A DNA stretch of 64,000 nt. Origin: Bacillus sp. HNG. GTDB lineage: Bacteria; Bacillota; Bacilli; Bacillales; Bacillaceae_L. Under the pieces are notes generated by a model. That model ran no database searches, was not told the origin of the DNA, and worked only from the letters and a program-made list of their open reading frames with translations. Below, piece by piece: positions 1 to 8,640 of this stretch. The DNA is taken from positions 496,001 through 560,000 of the forward strand of contig NZ_QUQV01000002.1 in assembly GCF_003400205.1 (NCBI RefSeq). Direction: 5' to 3'. Numbering within the stretch: the stretch's first letter is position 1; every line of letters begins with the position of its first letter. The position numbers were made by a program, and so were the translations under genes.

Positions 1-348
1 GCATTCTTAGATATCAGTCAAGTTTCAAAAGGACATACACTTGTCGTTCCAAAAGTACATAAGGAAAACGTTTTTGAACTAACGCCTGAAATTGCCCAAC
101 ACATTTTTGAAGCCGTACCATCCATTGCAAATGCAATCAAAACAGAATTCAATCCGATTGGAATGAATCTTTTACAAAATAATGGTGAACAAGCTGGACA
201 ATCTGTTTTCCACTTTCACCTCCACCTCATTCCACGTTACGGAAAAGGCGATGGATTTGGCATCGTATGGAAGTCTCATGAAAATCAATATACAGGCGAG
301 GATTTACAAAATATCGCTTCATCTATATCAAAAGCAATCCAAAATTAA
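1..348 (+). CDS. hit: HIT family hydrolase, C-terminal part (5' end outside window)
   Basis: The reading frame is open from the first base and ends at 348; the start lies upstream. The visible 115 residues carry the histidine triad HFHLHLIP (coded around 211-234), the catalytic motif of HIT nucleotide hydrolases that cleave nucleoside phosphoramidates or dinucleotides. The upstream part (LVVPKVHKEN) fits the usual HIT fold. In B. subtilis hit lies beside serC and the ecs ABC transporter genes, and serC follows here too. A terminator follows directly. The exact substrate cannot be read from sequence. Confidence 0.9.
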   Translation, partial: AFLDISQVSKGHTLVVPKVHKENVFELTPEIAQHIFEAVPSIANAIKTEFNPIGMNLLQNNGEQAGQSVFHFHLHLIPRYGKGDGFGIVWKSHENQYTGEDLQNIASSISKAIQN

Positions 349-353
349 TCTTT

Positions 354-384
354 AAGACAGGACTTTTTAGGTCTTGTCTTTTTT
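354..384 (+). terminator. Rho-independent terminator after hit
   Basis: A 10-bp stem (arms 354-363 and 371-380, one G-U pair) is followed by a T run. It separates hit from serC. Confidence 0.75.
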
Positions 385-497
385 ATTGCCATGTTAGCGT
401 TTTCTTCGTTTTTTTCAAAAAATTTCACTTTTTTTTTCATGAAAACGTGATAAGATAGCTTTATTCAACTAAAGCGATAAAATAGGAGGAATCAACC

Positions 498-1580
498 ATG
501 CAACGAGCTTACAATTTTAACGCCGGTCCTTCTGCTCTGCCACTTGAAGTGTTAAATCGTGCACAAGCCGAGCTAGTTAATTTCAAAGGTACTGGTATGT
601 CTGTGATGGAATTAAGCCATCGCAGCAAGGAATATGATCAAGTTCACCAACAAGCAATTTCAGATTTACGTACCCTTTTGCGGATTCCAGATGACTACCA
701 GGTGTTATTTTTACAAGGAGGCGCCAGTCTTCAATTTTCAATGATTCCAATGAATTTCCTAACACCAGGTAAAACAGCAGACTACATTCTAACTGGTTCT
801 TGGTCGCAAAAAGCACTTGATGAAGCAAATAAGCTTGGAAAAACGAATGTCATTGCATCAAGCAAAGACGAAAAATATAACTATATCCCTGAAGTAAATG
901 GGGACAACCATTCGGCTAACTCAGCATATGTTCATATTACCTCTAACAACACAATCTATGGAACACAATGGGAGAAATACCCAACCTATACGGATGTCTC
1001 ATTAATTGCAGATATGTCTAGTGATATTTTATGCAGAGAAACGAATGTGGAGCAGTTCGGGATGATTTATGCCGGTGCGCAAAAAAATCTTGGTCCTTCT
1101 GGGGTAACGGTTGCAATCATTAAGGATTCCCTTTTAAAACAAAGTAACGGCAATCTGCCAACGATGTTGGATTACCAGACACATGTGAAGTCAAATTCTC
1201 TTTATAATACACCACCAACTTTTTCAATTTATATGCTATCACTTGTCCTGAATTGGGTGAAGGAACAAGGTGGAGTGCCTGCGATTGAAGCAAAAAACAA
1301 GGAAAAAGCAGCACTTTTATATACTACAATTGACGAATCAGATGGTTTCTATAAAGCACACGCAAAGGTTGGCAGCCGTTCCATTATGAACGTGTCATAC
1401 ACACTTCCAAGTGAAGAATTAACGAAAAAGTTCTTAGCACAAGCAAATGAAAAAGGTTTTGTTGGGTTGAATGGACATCGTTCCATTGGTGGCTGCCGTG
1501 CATCCATCTATAATGCGGTTCCATTTGAGTCTGTTGAGGCACTTGCTTCATTTATGAAAACCTTTAAATCAGAAAATTAG
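498..1580 (+). CDS. serC: Phosphoserine aminotransferase
   Basis: This is a 360-residue PLP enzyme that converts 3-phosphohydroxypyruvate and glutamate to phosphoserine in cytoplasmic serine synthesis. The N-terminus (YNFNAGPSALP) and the FLQGGASLQFSMIPMN stretch are typical of SerC. The PLP lysine lies in YAGAQKNLGPSGV at about residue 196, and the C-terminal GHRSIGGCRASIYNA motif is present. Length matches the family. The start is set by a strong AGGAGG ending about 7 bases before ATG. Its own promoter probably lies in the 149-bp gap after hit. The hit-serC-trpP order is that of B. subtilis. Confidence 0.97.
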   Translation: MQRAYNFNAGPSALPLEVLNRAQAELVNFKGTGMSVMELSHRSKEYDQVHQQAISDLRTLLRIPDDYQVLFLQGGASLQFSMIPMNFLTPGKTADYILTGSWSQKALDEANKLGKTNVIASSKDEKYNYIPEVNGDNHSANSAYVHITSNNTIYGTQWEKYPTYTDVSLIADMSSDILCRETNVEQFGMIYAGAQKNLGPSGVTVAIIKDSLLKQSNGNLPTMLDYQTHVKSNSLYNTPPTFSIYMLSLVLNWVKEQGGVPAIEAKNKEKAALLYTTIDESDGFYKAHAKVGSRSIMNVSYTLPSEELTKKFLAQANEKGFVGLNGHRSIGGCRASIYNAVPFESVEALASFMKTFKSEN

Positions 1581-1670
1581 AACTTTCAAGTAGGATTATA
1601 GTCTGATATAATAAAAGGTAAGATTTTTGCAATAGGCAATGAGTGCACTATTGGAGAATCCAAAAAAATA

Positions 1671-1698
1671 TAGCTTAGAAAAGCTGAGGAGAGATGAG
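1671..1698 (+). promoter_or_regulatory. TRAP-type NAG repeat overlapping the trpP ribosome binding site
   Basis: Six NAG triplets (UAG, UAG, AAG, GAG, GAG, GAG) begin at 1671, 1676, 1681, 1686, 1691 and 1696, an exact 5-nt period. More loosely spaced UAG/GAG triplets lie at 1633, 1641 and 1654. The last repeats form the Shine-Dalgarno region and end 2 bases before ATG. This is the architecture of trp RNA-binding attenuation protein sites; in B. subtilis TRAP represses trpP translation this way. Binding is inferred. Confidence 0.8.
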
Positions 1699-1700
1699 AA

Positions 1701-2219
1701 ATGAATACAAAGGTTTTAGTATTTTTATCATTATTAGTTGGAATGGGTGCTGTTCTGCATACAGTTATGCCTCCGATCTACCTAGGTATGAAACCTGACT
1801 TAATGTTAGTCATGATGTTTTTAGGAATTATGTTGTTTCCTGAAAAAAAATACGTTCTGCTTGTTGCGATTGTCGCTGGTGTTATTTCAGCATTAACAAC
1901 GAATTTCCCAGGTGGTCAAATTGCGAACCCAGTTGATAAGCTTGTATCAGCATTCGTATTCTACGGCATTTTCATGGCTGCAAGAAAGCACACACAATCA
2001 CTTGTAATGGTATGTACTGTTACCGCAGTAGGAATTTTAGTTTCTGGAACTGTTTTCTTGACTACCGCACTGTTTATTGCTGGTCTACCTGGAACATTCA
2101 TCGGATTGTTCATTAGTGTAGTCATCCCAGCAACTGTAATGGGTACAATTGCAATGGCGATTATTCACCCAGTTGCACAACAAATTATAAAACGTACAAA
2201 CTTTACAGTAAGTGCATAA
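1701..2219 (+). CDS. trpP: Tryptophan transporter TrpP
   Basis: A 172-residue, very hydrophobic membrane protein with about five predicted helices. It matches TrpP (YhaG), the tryptophan uptake protein of Bacillus, in length, position after serC and the signature MPPIYLGMKPDLMLVMMFLGI near the N-terminus. The GGQIANPVDKLVSAFVF loop is also conserved in this family. Translation is likely repressed by tryptophan-bound TRAP through the NAG repeats covering its ribosome binding site. A strong terminator follows at 2233. Confidence 0.92.
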   Translation: MNTKVLVFLSLLVGMGAVLHTVMPPIYLGMKPDLMLVMMFLGIMLFPEKKYVLLVAIVAGVISALTTNFPGGQIANPVDKLVSAFVFYGIFMAARKHTQSLVMVCTVTAVGILVSGTVFLTTALFIAGLPGTFIGLFISVVIPATVMGTIAMAIIHPVAQQIIKRTNFTVSA

Positions 2220-2232
2220 TCAGACTTTCACG

Positions 2233-2264
2233 GGGTGTCCGACAAGGTGTCGGGCACCCTTTTT
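2233..2264 (+). terminator. Terminator after trpP
   Basis: A 12-bp stem with one G-U pair (2233-2244 with 2248-2259), a 3-base loop and a following T run. Confidence 0.85.
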
Positions 2265-2278
2265 CTGTTTGTGAATTT

Positions 2279-2390
2279 TGCCAAAATCGATAGAATCGAA
2301 ATAAAACCGATAGACACAAATAAAATCGATAGAAACGAATTAAAACCGATAGAATCGAATTATCGTCGATAGAATTCAAATGATCGCCGT
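2279..2390. repeat. Imperfect tandem repeats of a CGATAGA motif
   Basis: The non-coding stretch between trpP and yhaL holds at least five spaced copies of an (A/C)CGATAGA unit, most followed by A-rich spacers such as AATAAAA. No gene is supported here. A related motif in the other orientation occurs near 21530-21590. Confidence 0.6.
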
Positions 2391-2491
2391 TAGGCTTTCC
2401 TATCCCCTTCAAAAATCTATGAATTTTAGTGATATCTAGTGAATTTTCATCATATAGTAGAAGTAAAAAGTGGGACAAGGAGTGGATTGCG

Positions 2492-2689
2492 ATGTTATCA
2501 GTACCATGGTTTGTATATGTAGCATTATTTGGAGTCCTTTTCAGTGCATATATGGTGATTCGAACTACAAGAGAGGAAAAGCAGATTGAAGACTCCTATA
2601 TTGAGCAGGAAGGCAATGTTTATATCGAACGAATGAACGATGAAAAAGAAAGACGTTCAAAACGTATCAATAAACCAGAAGCCATGTAA
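2492..2689 (+). CDS. yhaL: Sporulation protein YhaL-like
   Basis: A 65-residue protein with one N-terminal membrane helix (residues about 3-20, VPWFVYVALFGVLFSAYMV) and a charged tail rich in Glu, Lys and Arg (YIEQEGNVYIERMNDEKERR). That pattern and its place beside prsA match B. subtilis YhaL, a small sporulation-associated membrane protein of unknown mechanism. The ATG at 2492 is chosen over an earlier in-frame start at 2429 because AAGGAG lies 9 bases upstream and the homologous sequence begins there. It converges on prsA with a shared terminator. Confidence 0.75.
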   Translation: MLSVPWFVYVALFGVLFSAYMVIRTTREEKQIEDSYIEQEGNVYIERMNDEKERRSKRINKPEAM

Positions 2690-2760
2690 ATCGGAATAGC
2701 GCTAATCTTCCCCCTCGTTGACTTGTGACCTCGATCCGATGGCACTTGGGGACAACAAAA

Positions 2761-2793
2761 AAAGGACCGTTTTGTCATAAAACGGTCCTTTCC
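2761..2793. terminator. Bidirectional terminator between yhaL and prsA
   Basis: Stem of 12-13 bp (2761-2773 with 2779-2791) around a 5-base loop, with T runs on both strands. It ends both converging genes. Confidence 0.85.
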
Positions 2794-2809
2794 TTTGTTT
2801 GCCCACTAC

Positions 2810-3685
2810 TTATTCTGCAGCTGCTTCAGTTTTAAATAAATCTTTAAATTCTTTATCCTTCACTTTCACATCTGCACCTTCAATTGCTTTGTCTAAAGCT
2901 TTTTGAAGAGTAGCACCGCTTTGATCTGCTTGAAGTAAAGCTCGGCGGATTTCATCTTTCTTTTCCTGATCCATCTTATCGAAACCTTCAGTAGTTCCTG
3001 TTACTTTAATGATATGGTAACCATACTGTGATTCAATAATATCGCTTGTTTCGCCTTCTTTAAGAGTAAACGCAGCTTCTTCAAATTCAGGAACCATTCG
3101 ACCTTTTCCGAACCAGCCTAGGTCTCCACCATTTTGAGCTGTACTATCATCAGAGTATTCCTTCGCTACATCCTCGAATTTTTCACCGCTGTCTAGCTTA
3201 GCCTTAACTTCTTCGATTTTCTTTTTTGCTGCTGCCTTTTGTTCGTCAGTTACTTCCGCAGTTGGATTATCAGAGAATTTTGCTAAGATATGGCTAGCCT
3301 TAACCACTTCGCCTTCTTTTACTTCAACTTCGTCCAATGCAGCTTTTTCTTTTAGCATGTCAGATTTTAGAAGCTCGCGTACAAAATCTTCCCCGTTTTG
3401 CTCAACGATTGCATCAAATTGAGCACCTAGTGCAGCTTGCATTTCCTCATATTTTGCATCTAATTCTTTATCGGTCACTTCATATTTCTCAGATAATACT
3501 TTTGTATAAACTAAATCTTTAAGGATAACAGCACCTGCTTGGTCCTTCATAGCATTATATAGTTCATCCTTTGTTACGTTCCCTGCCTTAGTTTCGACAA
3601 GCACTGCTGAATCGTCGGCATTGTTACATGCACTTAATCCAAAAATACCTACTGCTGCCGTTAGAGCAATTATTGATTTCTTCAT
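2810..3685 (-). CDS. prsA: Foldase lipoprotein PrsA
   Basis: PrsA is a lipid-anchored parvulin-type peptidyl-prolyl isomerase outside the membrane that folds exported proteins. The start MKKSIIALTAAVGIFGLSAC has a type II signal peptide with the lipobox LSAC and Cys at about residue 20. A PpiC domain starts near VKASHILAKFSDN and includes GGDLGWFGKGRMVPEFEEAAF and QYGYHIIKV. The 291-residue length fits. The ATG at 3685 is preferred to one 24 bases upstream because AGGAG sits just ahead of it. Confidence 0.95.
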   Translation of the reverse strand: MKKSIIALTAAVGIFGLSACNNADDSAVLVETKAGNVTKDELYNAMKDQAGAVILKDLVYTKVLSEKYEVTDKELDAKYEEMQAALGAQFDAIVEQNGEDFVRELLKSDMLKEKAALDEVEVKEGEVVKASHILAKFSDNPTAEVTDEQKAAAKKKIEEVKAKLDSGEKFEDVAKEYSDDSTAQNGGDLGWFGKGRMVPEFEEAAFTLKEGETSDIIESQYGYHIIKVTGTTEGFDKMDQEKKDEIRRALLQADQSGATLQKALDKAIEGADVKVKDKEFKDLFKTEAAAE

Positions 3686-3997
3686 TACACACACTCCTAC
3701 TATGTACAATTTTTATATACGATTTGTCCAATGGTACAAAAATTACTATAACATACTTTTAAAAAAGAAAGAAAACATTTTCTAAAAAGATATCCAAAAA
3801 TATGGGACATTCGCACAATCGGATAGGCTGTTGAGGAATAGGATATAGTGAACTGTGAACTGAGTAAAGGTGAGAGCCTTCAAGGTTCAAAACTATAGGT
3901 AATTGTGAAAAAGAATTACTAAAGGCGAGACAACCGCCTATTCGTTCACAAATAATTTCGCATAAAATACCGTACTATGGAAAATGGAGGTGTTACT

Positions 3998-4090
3998 ATG
4001 GGTTATGCTGGTGGATTCGGTGGTGGATTTGCGCTAATCGTCGTTTTATTCATCCTATTAGTTATCATTGGCGCTTCTTGGGTTTACTAA
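3998..4090 (+). CDS. YjcZ-family tiny sporulation-type membrane protein
   Basis: An ORF of 30 residues with a good ribosome binding site (GGAGG 7 bases before ATG). The sequence begins MGYAGGFGGGFALIVVLFI and ends in a single membrane helix and WVY. The glycine-rich head followed by one hydrophobic helix is the pattern of the YjcZ tiny-transmembrane family of Bacillus, usually made during sporulation. The function is unknown. It stands alone in the prsA upstream region and is followed by a bidirectional terminator. Confidence 0.8.
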   Translation: MGYAGGFGGGFALIVVLFILLVIIGASWVY

Positions 4091-4130
4091 GAGCTCCTCT
4101 GCAATAGGTGATTGTAAAATTTACAAAAAG

Positions 4131-4164
4131 AAAAGGATGGCCCCAGTAATAAGCCATCCTTTTT
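4131..4164. terminator. Bidirectional terminator after the YjcZ-like gene
   Basis: An 11-bp stem (AAAAGGATGGC at 4131 with its complement at 4153) flanked by A and T runs; it can serve the genes on both sides. Confidence 0.8.
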
Positions 4165-4170
4165 CCATTT

Positions 4171-4365
4171 TCACGTAAATAAGACCTCTACATAAGATGA
4201 GATCAACAAAATGGTAATTAAAATATTGATTGTTCGATAAACTTTTGGCTGGCGGTCATCAGGAATTTCTTTTTGCTCACAAAGCCGGTAAGTCATTTGA
4301 TTAATATAGAACAAAATAAAAGCAGCAAATGGAATATAAAATAAGATCACTCCTAATCCCCCCAT
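4171..4365 (-). CDS. Small two-helix membrane protein, unknown
   Basis: A 64-residue protein I do not recognise. Two hydrophobic segments (about residues 3-22 and 46-62) flank a short polar loop, so a small integral membrane protein is likely. A GTG five codons inside is an alternative start, because GGGGGA precedes it at normal spacing while the ATG has only a weak site. It ends at a bidirectional terminator shared with the YjcZ-like gene. Confidence 0.55.
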   Translation of the reverse strand: MGGLGVILFYIPFAAFILFYINQMTYRLCEQKEIPDDRQPKVYRTINILITILLISSYVEVLFT

Positions 4366-4452
4366 CTTCGAATGCGCCTTAGCTTATAAAATCTTAGTTC
4401 ACTCTATGTTTTTATTCGTATTTAGTATTTAGCACCCCTGTGAATAGAAAAC

Positions 4453-4992
4453 TTAATTGTGTATTAAGATATCATAGCCGTCCTCTATTTCTTCAACCGT
4501 ACAAGATCTTGGCGCCTTAACAAACTGTCCTAAATAGATAAAGTCAGGAACACATAATCCAAAATTGATCGCTGCAATAATGGAAAAATAATGAATAAAT
4601 CCTGGAAATACTACACATCCACCAAGCATAAGTGCAGTAATAAATAAAAATGGTGTACCCATTACGCAAATAATAAACGGTTTAGAAAGTGAATGTTTTG
4701 AACGAGTCGTAACAATTGGAATAATTCCGTACATCCATTTAAACGTTACTGTAAGCTTCTTACCAGATATCCAGAATGGTAAAACATGCAAAGTCGCATG
4801 TATTGGATAAATCAATAATAAAGCTAATAAAAAATAAATTGCTCCATCTTCTCTAAGTTCAACAGAAGAATACATAAGATTCAATGGCAAATAAAAAAGA
4901 ATAAATGCTATGAACATTGATATCAAGGATATCAAGATAATTCGATGGAATCCATAATCCTTTGAAAGATTAATGGTTTTCCAGCAAGTCAT
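4453..4992 (-). CDS. DUF3267-type membrane protein (YhaJ-like)
   Basis: A 179-residue protein with four hydrophobic segments. It contains an HATLH sequence in the second segment (IYPIHATLHVLPFW), which resembles the HExxH-like motif of DUF3267 putative zincin membrane proteins but lacks the Glu. In this family the histidine motif is followed by a polar loop and a late membrane pair, as here. Its position beside yhaI and hpr suggests YhaJ of B. subtilis, though I cannot confirm that by alignment. Peptidase activity is doubtful given the missing Glu. Confidence 0.65.
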   Translation of the reverse strand: MTCWKTINLSKDYGFHRIILISLISMFIAFILFYLPLNLMYSSVELREDGAIYFLLALLLIYPIHATLHVLPFWISGKKLTVTFKWMYGIIPIVTTRSKHSLSKPFIICVMGTPFLFITALMLGGCVVFPGFIHYFSIIAAINFGLCVPDFIYLGQFVKAPRSCTVEEIEDGYDILIHN

Positions 4993-5209
4993 ACTAAATC
5001 ACCATCCGCAATCATAAGAAGTAAAATAAATAAAAATCATTATGCTAGTTAGATACTCTAAACTTACTAAATTACTTTACTTTGTTTCTCACAAAAATGC
5101 AATAGGTATCCAAAAGAACGATAAAATACGAGTTTTTTCGACTTTTTTCGCATTTTTTGGGTACATTATATATGATAGTTAGGTGATTGATTTAACTGGA
5201 GTGTGGAAT

Positions 5210-5551
5210 ATGGAGACCATTGAAGAACGATTAGCACGTCTTGAGTATTATCAGTCATTAATCCTACCCCTTTTAGGTGATAAGTTACCCACTTTTTACA
5301 AAATGATTATGGAGGCTGGATTATCGCAAACAGACGTTGAATCCCTGTTACAAACTTGTGAAGAAATGAGCATAGAATATAAAAAACAAAAAGCGGAGGG
5401 ATTTATTGGTTTCACACCGCTTTTAACTCAATTTGTCGGGATGCTTCATCCGCATTTAGATCCAAAAGCCACAATCAACATCCTAGCACAAGAAAGAAAA
5501 TATGCCCCGTTGATGCAGGAGTTTAAAGGAATAATTGATACAATCAAATAG
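5210..5551 (+). CDS. yhaI: YhaI, DUF1878 family
   Basis: A 113-residue, mostly helical cytoplasmic protein of unknown function, conserved beside hpr in Bacillus. It begins METIEERLARLEYYQSLILP and contains LLGDKLPTFYKMIMEAGLS, which I recognise as the YhaI/DUF1878 pattern. The ATG at 5210 is used rather than the GTG at 5183, because GGAG lies 8 bases upstream and the resulting length equals that of B. subtilis YhaI. It converges on hpr with only 3 bases between stop codons. Confidence 0.85.
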   Translation: METIEERLARLEYYQSLILPLLGDKLPTFYKMIMEAGLSQTDVESLLQTCEEMSIEYKKQKAEGFIGFTPLLTQFVGMLHPHLDPKATINILAQERKYAPLMQEFKGIIDTIK

Positions 5552-5554
5552 CCT

Positions 5555-6133
5555 TTACATTTCTAATTTCTCTTCAACTCGTTTATAAAGCTTACCATCT
5601 ACCTCAATAAAGTCATCTTCGAAATTTTTGAAAGACTTTTCAAAGATTTCCATATAATCATCACCGTAAATATTGCGTACGATGCTCATTACTTCAACGA
5701 TTTCTGGAAACTTCCCGTAAAGTTTTTTAAGTGGTATTGCGCCTTCTAGCACCCCATTTTTACTAGGATTATAGGCTTCCACAATTTTCAAGAAGATTTC
5801 TTCTCCTTTTGGAGTTAACTCGATATAAGTGTTTCGCTTATCATTTTCCTTCTTTGAAAATTGTAGCAGTCCACGTTCCTCTAACTTTTTAGAAAAGTTA
5901 AATGCAGTCGAAACATGCATAACTCCAAATTTAGCAATCTCTGAAATAGAAGCACCTCTTAAATGATACGCTATCCAAATAATATGATGTTCATTAATAT
6001 TTAGGTCATAAGGCTTAATCCATTGTTGCCAGTCCTTTTCAATAGACTTCCATAATGCCTTACTAAGTTGTGCGATTCTCTGACTAAAAAGGAGCGCTTC
6101 TTTGATGGAGGCCATTTTTTCTTCATGTTTCAT
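5555..6133 (-). CDS. hpr: Transition-state MarR-type regulator Hpr (ScoC)
   Basis: Hpr (ScoC) represses protease, sporulation and peptide-transport genes in B. subtilis. The core [20 protein letters not shown], followed by a winged helix with [20 protein letters not shown] and [11 protein letters not shown], is nearly identical to B. subtilis Hpr. The product has about 192 residues. The start is uncertain: ATG at 6133 is chosen, but a GTG lies four codons upstream. The C-terminus ends at [12 protein letters not shown] and lacks the longer acidic tail of the B. subtilis protein. Confidence 0.92.
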   Translation of the reverse strand: MKHEEKMASIKEALLFSQRIAQLSKALWKSIEKDWQQWIKPYDLNINEHHIIWIAYHLRGASISEIAKFGVMHVSTAFNFSKKLEERGLLQFSKKENDKRNTYIELTPKGEEIFLKIVEAYNPSKNGVLEGAIPLKKLYGKFPEIVEVMSIVRNIYGDDYMEIFEKSFKNFEDDFIEVDGKLYKRVEEKLEM

Positions 6134-6242
6134 AGATCCACCCACTTTTCTATTTTTTCTTATTACTATTATGCCAATAAAATAAAAATTAATAAAGATG
6201 TAAATTTACAAAATTTTTAAATTAAGCGAAAAAATTTAGAGT

Positions 6243-6602
6243 TCACTTGGTTGTAACCGTTTTTTCAAGCTTTTCTAAAGCGCTCTCTATTTCTAAAAGC
6301 TCTTTTTGAATATTTTTTTGATTACCTTCAATTTCTCTTTTCCAATGTTCAAAAGAGTTTTTAACATCTGCAGACATTTCGGTTATCGCGCTTACAGCCT
6401 GTTTAGTTGATTTTGAAACCTGTTCAGTAAGAGACTTCCCTTCCGAAACTACCTGAGACAGTGATTCAGAAAGATGTCTTTGATTATTTTTTAAAGTCCT
6501 TCTAACTTCCTTTCCAGAAGATGGCGTACTTAAAAGGACAGAAACACCACCGATTACACTTCCAATTAACAATCCATAAAAAAGAGATTTGGTTGACGTC
6601 AT
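6243..6602 (-). CDS. yhaH: YtxH-domain protein YhaH
   Basis: A 119-residue protein with one N-terminal membrane segment (LFYGLLIGSVIGGVSVLLSTP) followed by SGKEVRR, the hallmark of the YtxH/GvpP family, then a long helical tail ending in LLEIESALEKLEKTV. B. subtilis YhaH lies at the same place next to hpr; family members are general-stress or sporulation-associated and of unknown mechanism. ATG at 6602 has AAGGAG 8 bases upstream, while the GTG at 6611 overlaps that site and is rejected. Confidence 0.85.
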   Translation of the reverse strand: MTSTKSLFYGLLIGSVIGGVSVLLSTPSSGKEVRRTLKNNQRHLSESLSQVVSEGKSLTEQVSKSTKQAVSAITEMSADVKNSFEHWKREIEGNQKNIQKELLEIESALEKLEKTVTTK

Positions 6603-6688
6603 CTTAATCACTCCTTAAAAAACCCATCATTTACAGAATTCCACAAAAAATGCAAAAATCCTTTTTCATTTTCATATTTTTTACAAAA

Positions 6689-7531
6689 TCAGACTTCTCT
6701 TTGTAATATCTTTTGTTGGATATACCAACGATCAACTATACTGTTGCGAACTAAGACGAAAACAATCTGTTTCCGCTCTTTCCCTTGGTTATCACGATAT
6801 ATTTCAACCTCCACAGGAATCTCGATGCTTAGTAGTCCTTCTAAATCACTTAATGGTAGATAGGACATATTTGTTATTGAAAAGATAGTAATTTCATTCA
6901 ATTTCTTATATAGCTTCTTATTATTTGAATGAGGGAGTAATGTTTGCTTAATAATTTTCCGGTCTGTTTGATTGATTCCCGTAGCAAATATTTCAATGAG
7001 ATGATATGGGTCTGCATTGCTTATGTATTCATCAAGCTTTCCACCCGCCTTTAGTAACATAAGCTTGTGAGCTAAATCCGGCTCTTTTGAACTATGGGTG
7101 GTACTTCCTAAAAAATGCACACAAAAATGCCCAGGAAAACCGTTTTTTAATGCACCTGCCCCATGTGGCATTCCGTGCATTGAAGCCGCAATCATCTGAT
7201 CGCCATATTTTACAATAATCGCTCTTCGCTTCCAGCTCCATTTCCCACTATAGATTTTTTTCATGATCTTCGTGTCCTCAAATGTAAGGGGTTGAACATC
7301 AGCATGCCTGCTTCCTGCCCTTCTTTGCACACGAAATTGGAGACCGGTTTCTACATCAATAATTGTAAAAAAGGATTTTCTGGGAAGTATTTCATTCACC
7401 AAATCCCAAGGAACCATTTCAACTTTAAAGCTCAGTGGGCTGTCTTTTTCATCAAACTTTGATGTTGCCTCGACTGCAAAATATTGGTTTGAAAAAGTTA
7501 GCAGAAAAAATAGAAGTATCACCTTTACCAT
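6689..7531 (-). CDS. Exported protein with L,D-transpeptidase-like HxC motif
   Basis: A 280-residue protein whose first 20 residues are a hydrophobic signal sequence, so it is probably secreted or membrane-anchored. I do not recognise a named family. The central region QRRAGSRHADVQPLT, WSWKRRAIIVK, ASMHGMPHGAG and NGFPGHFCVHFLGS looks strongly constrained. The spacing His(about 118)-x14-Gly-His-Phe-Cys(about 136) resembles the HX14-17[ST]HGC active-site motif of YkuD L,D-transpeptidases, with Ser to Gly and Gly to Phe changes. A cell-wall role is inferred only. AGAGGT precedes the ATG. It lies between yhaM and yhaH. Confidence 0.6.
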   Translation of the reverse strand: MVKVILLFFLLTFSNQYFAVEATSKFDEKDSPLSFKVEMVPWDLVNEILPRKSFFTIIDVETGLQFRVQRRAGSRHADVQPLTFEDTKIMKKIYSGKWSWKRRAIIVKYGDQMIAASMHGMPHGAGALKNGFPGHFCVHFLGSTTHSSKEPDLAHKLMLLKAGGKLDEYISNADPYHLIEIFATGINQTDRKIIKQTLLPHSNNKKLYKKLNEITIFSITNMSYLPLSDLEGLLSIEIPVEVEIYRDNQGKERKQIVFVLVRNSIVDRWYIQQKILQREV

Positions 7532-7585
7532 TTTCAGTACCTCTTTTTTTCATAGCTTTCCATTAAAAATCAGATTCTATTTATA

Positions 7586-7622
7586 AAAAAACTCGACTCT
7601 TTAAAAAAATTGAGTCGAGTTT
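7586..7622 (-). terminator. Terminator after yhaM
   Basis: An 11-bp stem (7589-7599 with 7612-7622) followed on the minus strand by a T run; it overlaps the region just past the yhaM stop. Confidence 0.75.
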
Positions 7623-7627
7623 ATCAT

Positions 7628-8572
7628 TTATTTATGAAAGGTTGGTTTATAAAAGCTTCTATTATCTAATGCAAAGACGCGTTCTGTAAATTCCCCTGGC
7701 TTCACCCGTTCTAATGCACGATCTAACATGTTCATTTTCGCATCCAAATTGTCTATATAATGAAGAATTTCTGCTTCCTTAATCATAGGAGGCTTTGGAC
7801 TTCCCCATTCTGCTTTTCCATGATGGCTGAGAATGACATGTTGAAGTACGGTCACTTCTTCTCCTTCGATACCAAGCTCTTTTGCTGCCTGCCCAACTTC
7901 GTTAACCATAATGGATATATGTCCTAATAAATTTCCTTCCATTGTATATGTTGTTGAAATAGGACCTGATAGCTCTGTTACCTTACCTAGGTCATGTAAA
8001 ATAATTCCTGCATATAATAAATCCGTATCAAGCGAAGGATATAGGGTGGCAATTGCCTTCGCTAAATCCAGCATTGAGACAACATGATAGGCTAAGCCAG
8101 ACACGAATTCATGATGATTTTTAGTTGCAGCTGGATATTCATAAAAGGCAGCTTGATGTTTTTTTAATAGATGTCTTGTAATTCTCTGGATATTTGAATT
8201 CTTCATTTCAAAGATATATTGTGTAATTTTTGAAGCCATTTCATCCTGCGGTACTGGTGCAACTTCAAGGAAATCTGAAATCGTAACTCCATCTAAATCT
8301 GTTACAGGGCGAATATTTCGGATTTTCAACTGGTTACGTCCACGATAACTATTGATTTCCCCTGCGAGTCTTACCATTTTTTGTGCTGCATAGTTAACCT
8401 CATCTTCGGGAGTTGCATCCCAAAGCTTTGCCTCAATCTCCCCGCTTTTATCTTGAAATAGTAGCGTTAAAAAGGGTTTTCCGTTACTTGCAATTCCTTT
8501 AGTAGACGATTTGATAAATAAAAATACATCAACCTGCTGTCCAACATCATAATGAACAATGCCTTTTACCAT
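7628..8572 (-). CDS. yhaM: 3'-5' exoribonuclease YhaM
   Basis: A 314-residue RNase, the same length as B. subtilis YhaM. An N-terminal OB-fold (about residues 10-90, [24 protein letters not shown]) is followed by an HD domain with H165-type residues in [17 protein letters not shown], the HDLGK motif and [15 protein letters not shown]. YhaM trims RNA 3' ends in the cytoplasm and has also been linked to DNA replication. GGGAG precedes the ATG at normal distance. It lies downstream of yhaN/yhaO in the conserved yhaMNO order. Confidence 0.95.
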   Translation of the reverse strand: MVKGIVHYDVGQQVDVFLFIKSSTKGIASNGKPFLTLLFQDKSGEIEAKLWDATPEDEVNYAAQKMVRLAGEINSYRGRNQLKIRNIRPVTDLDGVTISDFLEVAPVPQDEMASKITQYIFEMKNSNIQRITRHLLKKHQAAFYEYPAATKNHHEFVSGLAYHVVSMLDLAKAIATLYPSLDTDLLYAGIILHDLGKVTELSGPISTTYTMEGNLLGHISIMVNEVGQAAKELGIEGEEVTVLQHVILSHHGKAEWGSPKPPMIKEAEILHYIDNLDAKMNMLDRALERVKPGEFTERVFALDNRSFYKPTFHK

Positions 8573-8640
8573 AGGTTCTCCCCCTGCTTGTCATTTTTAT
8601 CTAAAAATTCCCCAATGAAATTTCTCTGTTTCTATCAAAA

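Noticed and set aside
583-828. Minus-strand open frame inside serC
   Set aside because: Fully covered by a strongly supported serC; no RBS or known motif.
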